A stretch of 64,000 nt of DNA from AP-15 sp963716115. Its GTDB lineage: Bacteria > Pseudomonadota > Alphaproteobacteria > ATCC43930 > CGMCC-115725. The stretch spans positions 12,332 through 76,331 of the forward strand of contig CAVQSZ010000022.1 of NCBI GenBank assembly GCA_963716115.1. Reading direction: 5' to 3'. Positions 43,863-50,653 of the stretch are shown piece by piece (positions within the stretch are counted from its first letter, which is position 1; each line of letters opens with the position of its first letter). The position numbers and the translations under genes are program-made. The notes under the pieces were generated by a model. It saw only the letters and a program-made list of their open reading frames with translations, had not been told where the DNA came from and did not search any database.

Positions 43863-44339
43863 TCAGGAAGGCGGCGATCGCGGCATCGGGCTCAGCGGGA
43901 ATTTCGCCGGGTCGTCGTTCCACGGGTCGAAGATCGGCGCGCCGCTGGCCCGCACATCAGCGATGTTTCGGGTGACGAGATAGAGGTCGTGCTCGAGCGC
44001 GGTCGCGGCGAACAGCGTGTCGATGACCGGCGGCGAGTGCCCGGTCAACCGCTTGGCCATGCCTGATACCACACCCCAGCGCCGAACGATCGGGTCGCCG
44101 ACCGACAGGATGCGGCCGGCAAACCGCGCGGCGAGCCCGTCCCGAGCGGCGATGAACCGCGGCCGATTGGGGTGGTCGTCCGCCACGTTATGGATACCCT
44201 TGTCGTATTCGCCCAAGGTCAGGACGCTGAGGAAAAAGCGGCCTTCGTCCTGGGTTGCGGCCCAGGCCTTGACGGTGGGGGCCCCGTTCGGATTGATGAT
44301 CGTGCCGACGACGTTGGTGTCGAGAAGCCAGCCGATCAC
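43863..44339 (-). CDS. VapC-like PIN-domain toxin
   Basis: This 158-residue protein starts at GTG 44339 (MIGWLLDTNVVGTIIN), overlapping the antitoxin stop by 4 bp (GTGA). PIN acidic residues are Asp7 in LLDTN, the Glu in LTLGEYDKG, and Asp residues in PVIDTLFAATALEHDLYLVTRN. It is a Mg-dependent ribonuclease of the VapC/FitB type that is held inactive by the Phd/YefM-type antitoxin encoded just upstream. The length is normal to slightly long. Confidence 0.92.
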   Translation of the reverse strand: MIGWLLDTNVVGTIINPNGAPTVKAWAATQDEGRFFLSVLTLGEYDKGIHNVADDHPNRPRFIAARDGLAARFAGRILSVGDPIVRRWGVVSGMAKRLTGHSPPVIDTLFAATALEHDLYLVTRNIADVRASGAPIFDPWNDDPAKFPLSPMPRSPPS

Positions 44340-44641
44340 AGCTCGGCGTCTCGGCCGAAATCGGGCTCGCGGCCGAGGTCGAGCCCCTCGACGTAAAGGC
44401 TCTCCATGAACGCGACAAAGGGGAGGCGCCGCGTCTCGGGCAACAGCCGCGCCAATTCCTCCGCGCTGATCACCACCACCGCATCCTTGCCGCGGACGGT
44501 CACGCGCTGCGGCCCCTCGCTCTGCGCCCGCCGCACCACCTCGCTGAACCGGGCCTTGGCGTCCTCCAATTTCCACCCTCGATACGCCCCGACGGCTTCG
44601 AGGCGGCGCCCGCCCTTCGTCGGCTGTCGAATCTCGCTCAT
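44336..44641 (-). CDS. Phd/YefM-type antitoxin
   Basis: This 101-residue protein uses the ATG complemented at 44639-44641 (MSEIRQPTKGG). An upstream in-frame ATG at 44653 lies inside the operator palindrome and is less likely. The core WKLEDAKARFSEVVRRAQSEGPQRVTVRGKDAVVVISAEELARLL is a textbook Phd/YefM fold. The rest (PFVAFMESLYVEGLDLGREP) wraps the PIN toxin. It pairs with the VapC-like gene with a 4-bp overlap and probably binds the perfect palindrome at 44653-44670. Confidence 0.92.
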   Translation of the reverse strand: MSEIRQPTKGGRRLEAVGAYRGWKLEDAKARFSEVVRRAQSEGPQRVTVRGKDAVVVISAEELARLLPETRRLPFVAFMESLYVEGLDLGREPDFGRDAEL

Positions 44642-44652
44642 TTGGCCCCACA

Positions 44653-44670
44653 TCTGACTATATAGTCAGA
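44653..44670. promoter_or_regulatory. Perfect 18-bp palindromic operator of the Phd/VapC operon
   Basis: TCTGACTATATAGTCAGA is identical to its reverse complement and lies 12 bp upstream of the antitoxin start. Its position and symmetry fit an autoregulatory operator of a Phd-type antitoxin, and it contains a TATA core that could overlap the -10 box. The palindrome is read directly; the binding protein is inferred. Confidence 0.65.
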
Positions 44671-44702
44671 TAATGATGATGGCGGCGCACGCTGCCAACC
44701 CA

Positions 44703-45482
44703 TTATCTCGGCCCCGCCTCTCCGGCCGCCAGACGCAGGCCCGACAGCAACAGCTCGCGGTGCTCCGGGTTTCGGTAGAGAACGACGCTCGGCACGACCA
44801 CGGGGGTGATTTCCCGCAGCCGTCTGACGATCTCCCGAGCCTCGTCCAGCCGCCCCATATGCGCATAGCACGATGCGAGCAGACGGCAGGTCACCGCGAA
44901 CCGCGGCGCATGCTGCAGCGACGCGAGCAGCAGTGGCGCCGCCTCCTCGAACCGACGGGCGAGAAAATAGGCAGCCCCCAAACCGGGGCCGAGGCTCGTC
45001 ACACGATCGCGCGGGCTGAGCCGCATCGATCTCTCGAAATGCTCAATCGCGAGGTCGGGGTGACCGGTGAAGTTCCTCAAGACGCCGCTCCACTGCCAAC
45101 CGCGAGCAAAGCTCGGGTTGAGCGACAGCGAACGCTCGACCAGGCCGACGGCGACGTCGATGTCCTCGCCGAAGATCGCCAGCGCGAACCCGGCCAACGC
45201 GAGAACTTCCGGGTCGTCGGGGGCGACCTGCAAGGCTCGGCGGGCGAGATCGATGCCTTCACGGCGGTTGGTTTCGAGATCGTCCACCCAATCGTTCGCC
45301 GCGATCGCTTGACGGCAATTGGCGGCCAGGGCGAGCGCGGGTCCGTAATGCGGATCGCGCTCTATCGCCCGCGCGAGCAGGTCGAGCGCCTGGCAGGCGC
45401 GGGCGACGCGGACATCCTCGCGCGCGATCGCGAGCCAGCTGGCGGCCTCGCGGCGCCGTTCGCCGGCCTCATCGCCGTTCAT
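44703..45482 (-). CDS. TPR-repeat protein, probably the detached C-terminus of a class III adenylate cyclase-like protein
   Basis: This 259-residue protein is made of TPR-like helices: ALDLLARAIERDPHYGPALALAANC, GIDLARRALQVAPDDPEVLALAGFAL, AVGLVERSLSLNPSFARGW, AIEHFERSMRLSPRD. It ends NPEHRELLLSGLRLAAGEAG, an ending I know from TPR domains fused behind class III adenylate/guanylate cyclase and winged-helix domains. It has no such N-terminal domain here, yet two stubs resembling the cyclase N-terminus (RRLAAILAADVAG) lie upstream on the same strand at 45786-45956 and 46403-46543. Its ATG overlaps the end of the nucleotidyltransferase gene by 14 bp. Confidence 0.8.
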   Translation of the reverse strand: MNGDEAGERRREAASWLAIAREDVRVARACQALDLLARAIERDPHYGPALALAANCRQAIAANDWVDDLETNRREGIDLARRALQVAPDDPEVLALAGFALAIFGEDIDVAVGLVERSLSLNPSFARGWQWSGVLRNFTGHPDLAIEHFERSMRLSPRDRVTSLGPGLGAAYFLARRFEEAAPLLLASLQHAPRFAVTCRLLASCYAHMGRLDEAREIVRRLREITPVVVPSVVLYRNPEHRELLLSGLRLAAGEAGPR

Positions 45483-45789
45483 AGACGACCCGGCCCTCTC
45501 GCGCCGCCGTGTAGGCCAAGGTTCCGGCGATCCGGCTCTTGCGCCTGAACACCCCTTCCCGGCACGGGATCACGTCAGTGGCGCGATGATAGGAACGCCG
45601 CGACTGATAGCCTGCCGCCAGGGTCAGCTTCTCCGGCGGCGCGTTGTCGTCGAGGATCACCAAGAGGTCGATATCGCTGTCCGGACCGGCGTCGCCGCGC
45701 GCCGCCGACCCGAACAGGATCACGCGCAATGGTCGGAAATACTCGACGACCGCATCGAGCAATTCGGGCGGAACGGGGCCTGTCGTCAT
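45469..45789 (-). CDS. Minimal nucleotidyltransferase (MNT) domain protein
   Basis: This 106-residue protein starts at the ATG complemented at 45787-45789 (MTTGPVPPELLDAVVEYF). Motif ILFGSAARGDAGPDSDIDLLVI gives Gly27-Ser28 and Asp39/Asp41. The C-terminal half (RATDVIPCREGVFRRKSRIAG...AAREGRVVYERR) fits the group of nucleotidyltransferases that often precede a HEPN partner. No HEPN gene is adjacent; the downstream gene is the TPR protein. Its start overlaps the stop of a small stub ORF (ATGA), suggesting translational coupling. Confidence 0.87.
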   Translation of the reverse strand: MTTGPVPPELLDAVVEYFRPLRVILFGSAARGDAGPDSDIDLLVILDDNAPPEKLTLAAGYQSRRSYHRATDVIPCREGVFRRKSRIAGTLAYTAAREGRVVYERR

Positions 45790-45956
45790 TGATGGACCGT
45801 GTTGGAAACGAATACTCCGCCAAGCTGGGCCGGCGCTTCGATCCGCCCCGCCACATCGGCGGCCAGGATCGCGGCGAGACGGCGGGCCGCGGTCACGGCA
45901 GTTCCGGCCGCCTTGTCGAGGCTCGGATCGGCGGCGCGCTCATGCCGCTTCGGCAT
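45786..45956 (-). pseudogene. Short ORF with adenylate cyclase N-terminal signature (stub)
   Basis: This 56-codon frame (MPKRHERAADPSLDKAAGTA then ARRLAAILAADVAGRIEAPA) contains RRLAAILAADVAG, the hallmark N-terminus of many alphaproteobacterial class III adenylate cyclases (normally followed by YSRLM). Here it diverges immediately after the motif. Its TGA overlaps the nucleotidyltransferase ATG (ATGA). It may be a gene fragment kept as a translational leader for the downstream gene. Confidence 0.55.
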
Positions 45957-46158
45957 TCGCGGGCGCCGGGACCGGCCGGCCGTCCTCCGCGGCAGCCTCG
46001 ATCCAGCAGGCAATCGCGTCCATGACGTTGTCGACCGCCTCCTGCGGCGTCTCGCCATCCGACATGCAGCCGGGCAATTCGGGCACCTCGGCCAGCCAGC
46101 CGCCCCCTTCCGCAGCGCCGAGCGGCCGCAGCGCGATCCGGTAGCGATAGGTCATCAT
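45940..46158 (-). CDS. hicB: HicB-type antitoxin
   Basis: This 72-residue protein starts with two Met codons (complement 46156-46158; MMTYRYRIALRPLG). It has the HicB partial RNase H fold signature GGGWLAEVPELPGCMSDGETPQEAVDNVMDAIACWIEAAAEDGRPVP. No C-terminal DNA-binding domain is attached, as in short HicB proteins. It overlaps the HicA stop by 4 bp (46155-46158), the usual hicA-hicB coupling. Confidence 0.93.
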   Translation of the reverse strand: MMTYRYRIALRPLGAAEGGGWLAEVPELPGCMSDGETPQEAVDNVMDAIACWIEAAAEDGRPVPAPANAEAA

Positions 46159-46406
46159 CCGTCCTTCCCTTCGGGGAAACGGTCGGAGAGCGCGACGAGC
46201 GCTCGAATATACACCGCCTTGACGGGTCGGCGCGCCGGTATCGTCAGGGTCGCTCCGCCCGTTGGATCGCGCACCTTGTAATGCGAACCGCGGCTCGGCG
46301 GCGTTATCGTCAGTCCACAAGCCCGGCAGAGCCGCTCGATGTCGGCGATCGTCCAATCCGCCTGCGGGTTTGCCCGCATCCGCTCCAGCAGACCAAGCGC
46401 CCTCAT
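46155..46406 (-). CDS. hicA: HicA-type mRNA interferase toxin
   Basis: This 83-residue protein starts at the ATG complemented at 46404-46406 (MRALGLLERMRANPQADWTI). The catalytic segment is PPSRGSHYKVRDPTGGATLTIPARRPVKAVYIRALV, with His42 in Gly-Ser-His as in HicA double-stranded RNA-binding-like toxins. It is slightly longer than the ~60-residue minimum because of an N-terminal extension. Its ATG overlaps the TGA of the 46403-46543 stub ORF (ATGA). It works with hicB downstream. Confidence 0.92.
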   Translation of the reverse strand: MRALGLLERMRANPQADWTIADIERLCRACGLTITPPSRGSHYKVRDPTGGATLTIPARRPVKAVYIRALVALSDRFPEGKDG

Positions 46407-46543
46407 AGCTCGGTCCCGACGAGGATCGCGGCGAGACGGAGGGTTTGGCTCATTCCGGCTCGCGCCCTCATCAGCCGTGAATAGCCCGCCACATCGGCGG
46501 CGAGGATCGCCGCCAGCCGCCGCTCCCGCCGCCCGGAATTCAT
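46403..46543 (-). pseudogene. Short ORF with adenylate cyclase N-terminal signature (second stub)
   Basis: The 46-codon frame begins MNSGRRERRLAAILAADVAG, then YSRLMRARAGMSQTLRLAAI, and ends LVGTEL. The first 25 residues match the standard start of class III adenylate cyclases (RRLAAILAADVAGYSRLM), then the sequence departs and a second half-copy (RLAAILVGTEL) follows. Its stop overlaps the HicA ATG. The intact cyclase domain is absent, so this is a remnant or leader ORF. Confidence 0.6.
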
Positions 46544-46853
46544 GCCGGCGTCCTCCTTTCCGGGGCGATCTTAGAGCAAGGCATCGGCCGACAGCGGCAG
46601 CGGGCTCGTTGCCGGGATCGGGTGCCGCCGCCACTGTTTTCGCTGTTATTTGCAGGAAAAATACAGCGGCCGTCCGACCTCGACGACGCGCGAACCTGTC
46701 GGATGCGTCATGAGCCGCAGACTAGACGAGCCATGCAATGTTGTCAATATATGTGTGATTTTCGCACGACGGAAAAATGGGCCGCTCGCGATCGAGGGTG
46801 AACGCGACGGCGGGCTGTGCCATGCTGCGGGCGCGATCGGGATCGGTGCGCGG
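46544..46853. other. Intergenic region between the toxin-antitoxin cluster and the thioesterase
   Basis: About 310 bp holds no convincing gene. It includes the short palindrome-like motif at 46642-46667 and an AT-richer stretch (ATGTTGTCAATATATGTGTG, ~46738-46757) that may contain the divergent promoters. Confidence 0.5.
46642..46667. repeat. Interspersed short palindrome-like motif, copy 2
   Basis: GCTGTTATTTGCAG is followed by an ATACAGC arm, matching the copy at 27608-27634 except in the loop. The ends form CGCTGT/ACAGCG inverted arms. Confidence 0.5.
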
Positions 46854-47249
46854 ATGAGCGGGTTCTACGAGCAAAGGCTGCGGATACAGACCTACGACAT
46901 CGATTTTGCCGGCGTCGTCAGCAACATCGTTTTCATCCGCTGGCTCGAGGATTTGCGGCTCGGGCTGATGGAGGAGGCCTATCCGCTGACCCGGGCGCTG
47001 GCCGAGGATGTGGCCCCGATCCTGACGGCGACGCGGATCGCCTATCGCCGGCCGGTGACGATCGCCGACCCGCTGGTCGGGCGGATGCGCGTCGCCGCGC
47101 TCGGCCGGGTGCGCTGGCGGCTCGCCGCCGAGTTCGCGGTCGGCGAGCGGGTTTGCGCCGAGGCCGAGCAGGAGGGGCTCTTCATGCGATTGTCGACGCG
47201 GCGGCCGATCGCGATCCCGGAGCCGATCCGGCGCTGGCACCGGGGATGA
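46854..47249 (+). CDS. Acyl-CoA thioesterase (4HBT/YbgC-like hotdog fold)
   Basis: Start ATG 46854 (MSGFYEQRLRIQTYDIDFAG) gives 131 residues. The YbgC/4HBT signature is TYDIDFAGVVSNIVFIRWLEDLR with the catalytic Asp near residue 17, followed by TRIAYRRPVTIADPLVGRMRVAAL. Hotdog thioesterases of this kind hydrolyse short acyl- or aroyl-CoA. Its stop overlaps the tadA start by 4 bp (ATGA), so the genes are cotranscribed, though no functional link is obvious. Confidence 0.9.
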   Translation: MSGFYEQRLRIQTYDIDFAGVVSNIVFIRWLEDLRLGLMEEAYPLTRALAEDVAPILTATRIAYRRPVTIADPLVGRMRVAALGRVRWRLAAEFAVGERVCAEAEQEGLFMRLSTRRPIAIPEPIRRWHRG

Positions 47250-47698
47250 CCGCCGCCGCCTCGCCGATGCTGCGGGCGCTGGCCGAGGCCGAGGCGGCGG
47301 CGCAGCGCGGCGAGGTCCCGGTCGGCGCGGTGCTGGTCGACGCGGCGGGCAATGTCCTCGCCGCCGCCGGCAACCGGGTCGAGGCCGACCACGACCCGAC
47401 GGCGCATGCCGAGATGCTCGTGTTGCGCGCGGGCGCTGCGCGGCGCGGTACGGCCCGGCTTCGCGAATGCGATCTCTGGGTCACGCTCGAGCCCTGCGCG
47501 ATGTGCGCCGCGGCGATCGGCCTGGCGCGGCTGCGCCGGCTCTATTTCGGCGCCTACGACCCAAAGGGCGGGGCGGTCGAGCACGGCCCGCGGCTCTTCG
47601 CGCAGCCGACCATCCATCACCGGCCCGAAATCTACGGCGGCATCGAGGAGCGCCGCGCCGGCGCGCTGCTGCGCGCCTTCTTCCGCGACCGGCGGTAG
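47246..47698 (+). CDS. tadA: tRNA adenosine(34) deaminase TadA-like
   Basis: This 150-residue protein has zinc ligands and proton shuttle in HAEM (His54, Glu56) and TLEPCAMCAAAI (Cys84, Cys87), followed by RLRRLYFGAYDPKGGAVEHG, the TadA-specific loop, and a C-terminal ERRAGALLRAFFRDRR. It deaminates A34 of tRNA-Arg(ACG) to inosine. The start ATG 47246 overlaps the previous stop. It converges with the LLM oxidoreductase. Confidence 0.92.
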   Translation: MTAAASPMLRALAEAEAAAQRGEVPVGAVLVDAAGNVLAAAGNRVEADHDPTAHAEMLVLRAGAARRGTARLRECDLWVTLEPCAMCAAAIGLARLRRLYFGAYDPKGGAVEHGPRLFAQPTIHHRPEIYGGIEERRAGALLRAFFRDRR

Positions 47699-47855
47699 AG
47701 AAGCGAGTTTCGATCGACGCCCCGAACCCTTCGGCCTGCGCGCGAAAAGGCCTCGCCACTGTTGCCGTCCCGGCGCAGGCCGGGACCCATGTCGGCTATG
47801 GGCGCCGGCCTCCGCCGGTGTGACAAACAGGTTGGATCAATCTGAAGTGATCCGC

Positions 47856-48747
47856 TCAGAGATGGTCGGCGACGGCGGCGTGATAGCGGCGCAGCGCCGC
47901 CAAATGGTCGGCCATCGTGTGGCCGGGGATGCGCTTGTGGTGGCGGCGCTCGAAGGTCGTCGTCAGGCAGAGATGCGAGGCTCCGGCCTGCTTTCCAGAA
48001 CCGGGCGTCCTTGGCCCAGTCGGCTTCCGTCCCGGTCCCCATCGACACCCAGACCTCGATCCCGACCGCGGCCGGGTCACGGCCGGCCGCTTCGGTGAGG
48101 CGGCGCAATTGGGCGAAGACGTCGAGCGCGCCGCGGTCCGGGGGATAGGCGTTCGGCATCCAGCCGTCGCCCCATTTGGCGATGCGCGGCAGGGTGCGCT
48201 CGTGGTGCCCGCCGAACCACACCGGCACCTTGCCCGAGGCCGGCAGCGGGTTGATCCCGGCGTCGTCGATATTGTGCCAGCGGCCCTTGAAGCTGACATG
48301 CGGCTCGGCCCACAGCTTTTGCATGACCTCGACCTGCTCTTCCGAGCGGCGGCCGCGGTTGTGAAAGTTCTCGTTCAAGCCGGTGAACTCGACCTCGTTC
48401 CAGCCGACCCCGATCCCGAGCCGGAACCGGCCGGCGCACAGCGCGTCGAGACAGGCCGCCTGCTTGGCGACGAGCACCGTCTGGCGCTGCGGCAGGATCA
48501 GCACGCCGGTCGAAAAGCCGAGCTTTTGCGTGCAGCCGGCGAGATAGCCGAACAGCACAAACGGGTCGTGGTAGAGCCCAGCCCCGGTGCGGCCGGCCTC
48601 GGACGCGCCGGCCTCGTTGGCGCCGAGCACATGATCGGGCGCCTCGACAAAGCCGTAGCCGATTGCTTCCGCCGTCTGCGCATATTCGCGCACGGTTGCA
48701 GGATCACCGCCGATATCGCCCAATGGCAACAACGCACCCAGCTGCAT
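47856..48747 (-). pseudogene. LLM-class F420/flavin-dependent oxidoreductase, one frameshift near the C-terminus
   Basis: From the ATG complemented at 48745-48747 the protein reads MQLGALLPLGDIGGDPATVR, GYGFVEAPDHVLG, GVLILPQRQTVLVAKQAACL, GRFRLGIGVGWNEVEF and PVWFGGHHERTLPRIAKWGDGWMP, the pattern of luciferase-like monooxygenases of the TIGR03619 type. Near 47992 one extra G puts it out of frame. Skipping that base gives GASHLCLTTTFERR, then HTMADHLAALRRYHAAVADHL with the stop at 47856, the expected ending. Read straight, the frame runs on to 47632 antisense to tadA with a non-protein-like tail. The cofactor may be FMN or F420. Confidence 0.85.
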
Positions 48748-48758
48748 TTTTCAGCTCC

Positions 48759-49814
48759 CTATAGAGGTCTTGCCTCAATCACGCTGACCGAGCCTCGGGT
48801 CGGGATGATTGCGGTCATCTCGAACCCCGCCGCGGTCAGCAGATCGTGAAATTCCGCTCTGGTCCGCACGCGGCCGCGGCTGCTTCCATTTACGCTGAGC
48901 ATGATCAAATCCCTGGAGACCGTGTCGAAGAACCGGAAACCCTCCCGCGGCTCATTCCCGGCAGGCATGACCCATTCGATGAGCAAAGCTTTGCCGTTTT
49001 CGGCAATCGCCTTTCGGCAGTTTCGCAACAGGATGACGGCTTGGTCATCCCCCCAGCTGACAAGAAAATTGGCGAGGACATAGGCATCGCCGCCCTCGGG
49101 CACGGTCTCGAACGCATCGCCCGCGACGAAACGGCAACGACCGCCGAGCCCGCCGGCGTCTATCGTCTGCTGTGCAGCGGCCGCGGCCCGCGGCAGATCG
49201 AAGACAATACCGGCCGGCCGGGAATACGCTTTCAGAATTTCGGCCATCAGCGCCCCGTTGCCGCCGCCAACGTCGACCACCGTGGCGAATTGCCCAAAAT
49301 CGTAGGCTTCGACGGCCGGGCGATGCCGGAACGGCCCTTCACTCGCCATCGTCCGATCGAAGAGCAAGCCGACCTGCGGCTCCTTGATGAGGTACTCCTG
49401 CGACGGCATCCCCAGCGCGAGCTGACACCCACTCTCTCCGGTGCGCACGGTTTCGGCCAGCTTGTCCCACATCCGGTAAAAGACCCGGCCATGAAGAAGA
49501 ACCCGCGCTTCCACCGAATCAGGATGCTGCGGCCGCAAATATTCCCCGAGCCCGGTCAGGCGGAACCGGCTGCCTTCAATCTCGTCGCACACATTCATGC
49601 TGACGAGGCCGCGTAAGACACGCTCGAGGACGGCCGCGTCGACCCCGAGCCCGGAGGCAAGCTCGCTCGCGGTCACCGGACCGTTCTGCGCAAGGCGCTC
49701 GGCGAGCCCCAGCTCGGCGGCGACGCAAAGGATTTGGGCGCGCAGGGCGCCGTACGCCGTCTCGAGCAATGGCGCGTAGGGCGGCGACGCGTTTGGCGGC
49801 TCGGATCCTCGCAT
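48759..49814 (-). CDS. O-methyltransferase (acetylserotonin OMT-like family), atypical active site
   Basis: This 351-residue protein has an N-terminal winged-helix dimerisation region (AELGLAERLAQNGPVTASELASGLG) and a class I SAM domain with VVDVGGGNGALMAEIL, GIVFDLPRAA and RCRFVAGDAFETVPEGGDAYVL. In plant-type small-molecule O-methyltransferases the next motif carries the catalytic His (LHDWDD). Here it reads LVSWGDD, so the His is replaced by Ser. It may act differently or not methylate a phenol. It sits just before the LLM gene on the same strand, 11 bp apart. Confidence 0.88.
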   Translation of the reverse strand: MRGSEPPNASPPYAPLLETAYGALRAQILCVAAELGLAERLAQNGPVTASELASGLGVDAAVLERVLRGLVSMNVCDEIEGSRFRLTGLGEYLRPQHPDSVEARVLLHGRVFYRMWDKLAETVRTGESGCQLALGMPSQEYLIKEPQVGLLFDRTMASEGPFRHRPAVEAYDFGQFATVVDVGGGNGALMAEILKAYSRPAGIVFDLPRAAAAAQQTIDAGGLGGRCRFVAGDAFETVPEGGDAYVLANFLVSWGDDQAVILLRNCRKAIAENGKALLIEWVMPAGNEPREGFRFFDTVSRDLIMLSVNGSSRGRVRTRAEFHDLLTAAGFEMTAIIPTRGSVSVIEARPL

Positions 49815-49844
49815 CGTTCAGCCCCCCGTCCCTTATCGGTCAGC

Positions 49845-50483
49845 CTATAACATCGGGGCGCGGCCGACCACGGCGATCATCGGGTCGCTCTGGTCCTCGA
49901 CCCATTCCGCCAGGCGATGGGTTTCGATGCGCTCGAAGCCGGCATGACCCAGGTAGTTCGCGACGAGCCTCGCATGCCCCGCGTCGTCGAGCGCCCGCCA
50001 GACCGCCACCGCCTTGGTCCAGAAGCAGCGGTTCGAGAATGCGATGACGATGGGCGCGCCGGGGCGCAGCACGCGGGCGATATCGCGCAGCACCGCGACC
50101 GGCTGCTGCAAATACTGGATCGAGACGCAGATCATCGCCGCATCGATGCTGTTGTCGGCGAGCGGCGGGCGGGGGTCGCGGTTGAGGTTCTGAACAAACC
50201 AGCGGGAAAGGCGCGGGTTGGCGGCGAGCTCCTCGGCGTTCATGCCGTGGCCGATCACTTGCGCGTAGGCGATCTCGGGCGGCAGATGGCTGACCCAGCT
50301 CGACATCAGATCGAGCAGCACGCCGCCCGCCGGCAGCGCCGCGCGGTAAAATTGGGTCAGCGCCGCGATCGCGCCGTCGTCGATGTGCTGGACCAGCCGC
50401 GGCGGCTCGTAGAAGAACTCGTCCTCCTCGGCGTCGAGCTTGGCAAAGGCGCCGGGCGGCAGCCCCAGCGCGGCCTCGTCCAT
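49845..50483 (-). CDS. Class I SAM-dependent methyltransferase
   Basis: Start ATG complemented at 50481-50483 (MDEAALGLPPGAFAKLDAEE) gives 212 residues. The methyltransferase core is GGVLLDLMSSWVSHLP (motif I, atypical, no Gly-x-Gly), AAMICVSIQYLQQPVAVLRDIARVLRPGAPIVIAFSNRCFW, and HAGFERIETH. The order matches methyltransferase domain-11 proteins. It is followed on the same strand by the O-methyltransferase gene after 30 bp. The substrate is unknown. Confidence 0.87.
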   Translation of the reverse strand: MDEAALGLPPGAFAKLDAEEDEFFYEPPRLVQHIDDGAIAALTQFYRAALPAGGVLLDLMSSWVSHLPPEIAYAQVIGHGMNAEELAANPRLSRWFVQNLNRDPRPPLADNSIDAAMICVSIQYLQQPVAVLRDIARVLRPGAPIVIAFSNRCFWTKAVAVWRALDDAGHARLVANYLGHAGFERIETHRLAEWVEDQSDPMIAVVGRAPML

Positions 50484-50653
50484 CCCCGGCTCCCGGGTGT
50501 TGCGTCGGGTCCACACACTATCAGCGCCGGACGCCGCCGGGAAGGCAGCGCGGGCGCCGACCCCGTCGCCGCGGCATCCCCGCCGTTGACACCCGCCACG
50601 CTCCCGCCATAAGTGCCCCCGACGCCGGATCGGCGGCGCCAAGGAGACAAGCG

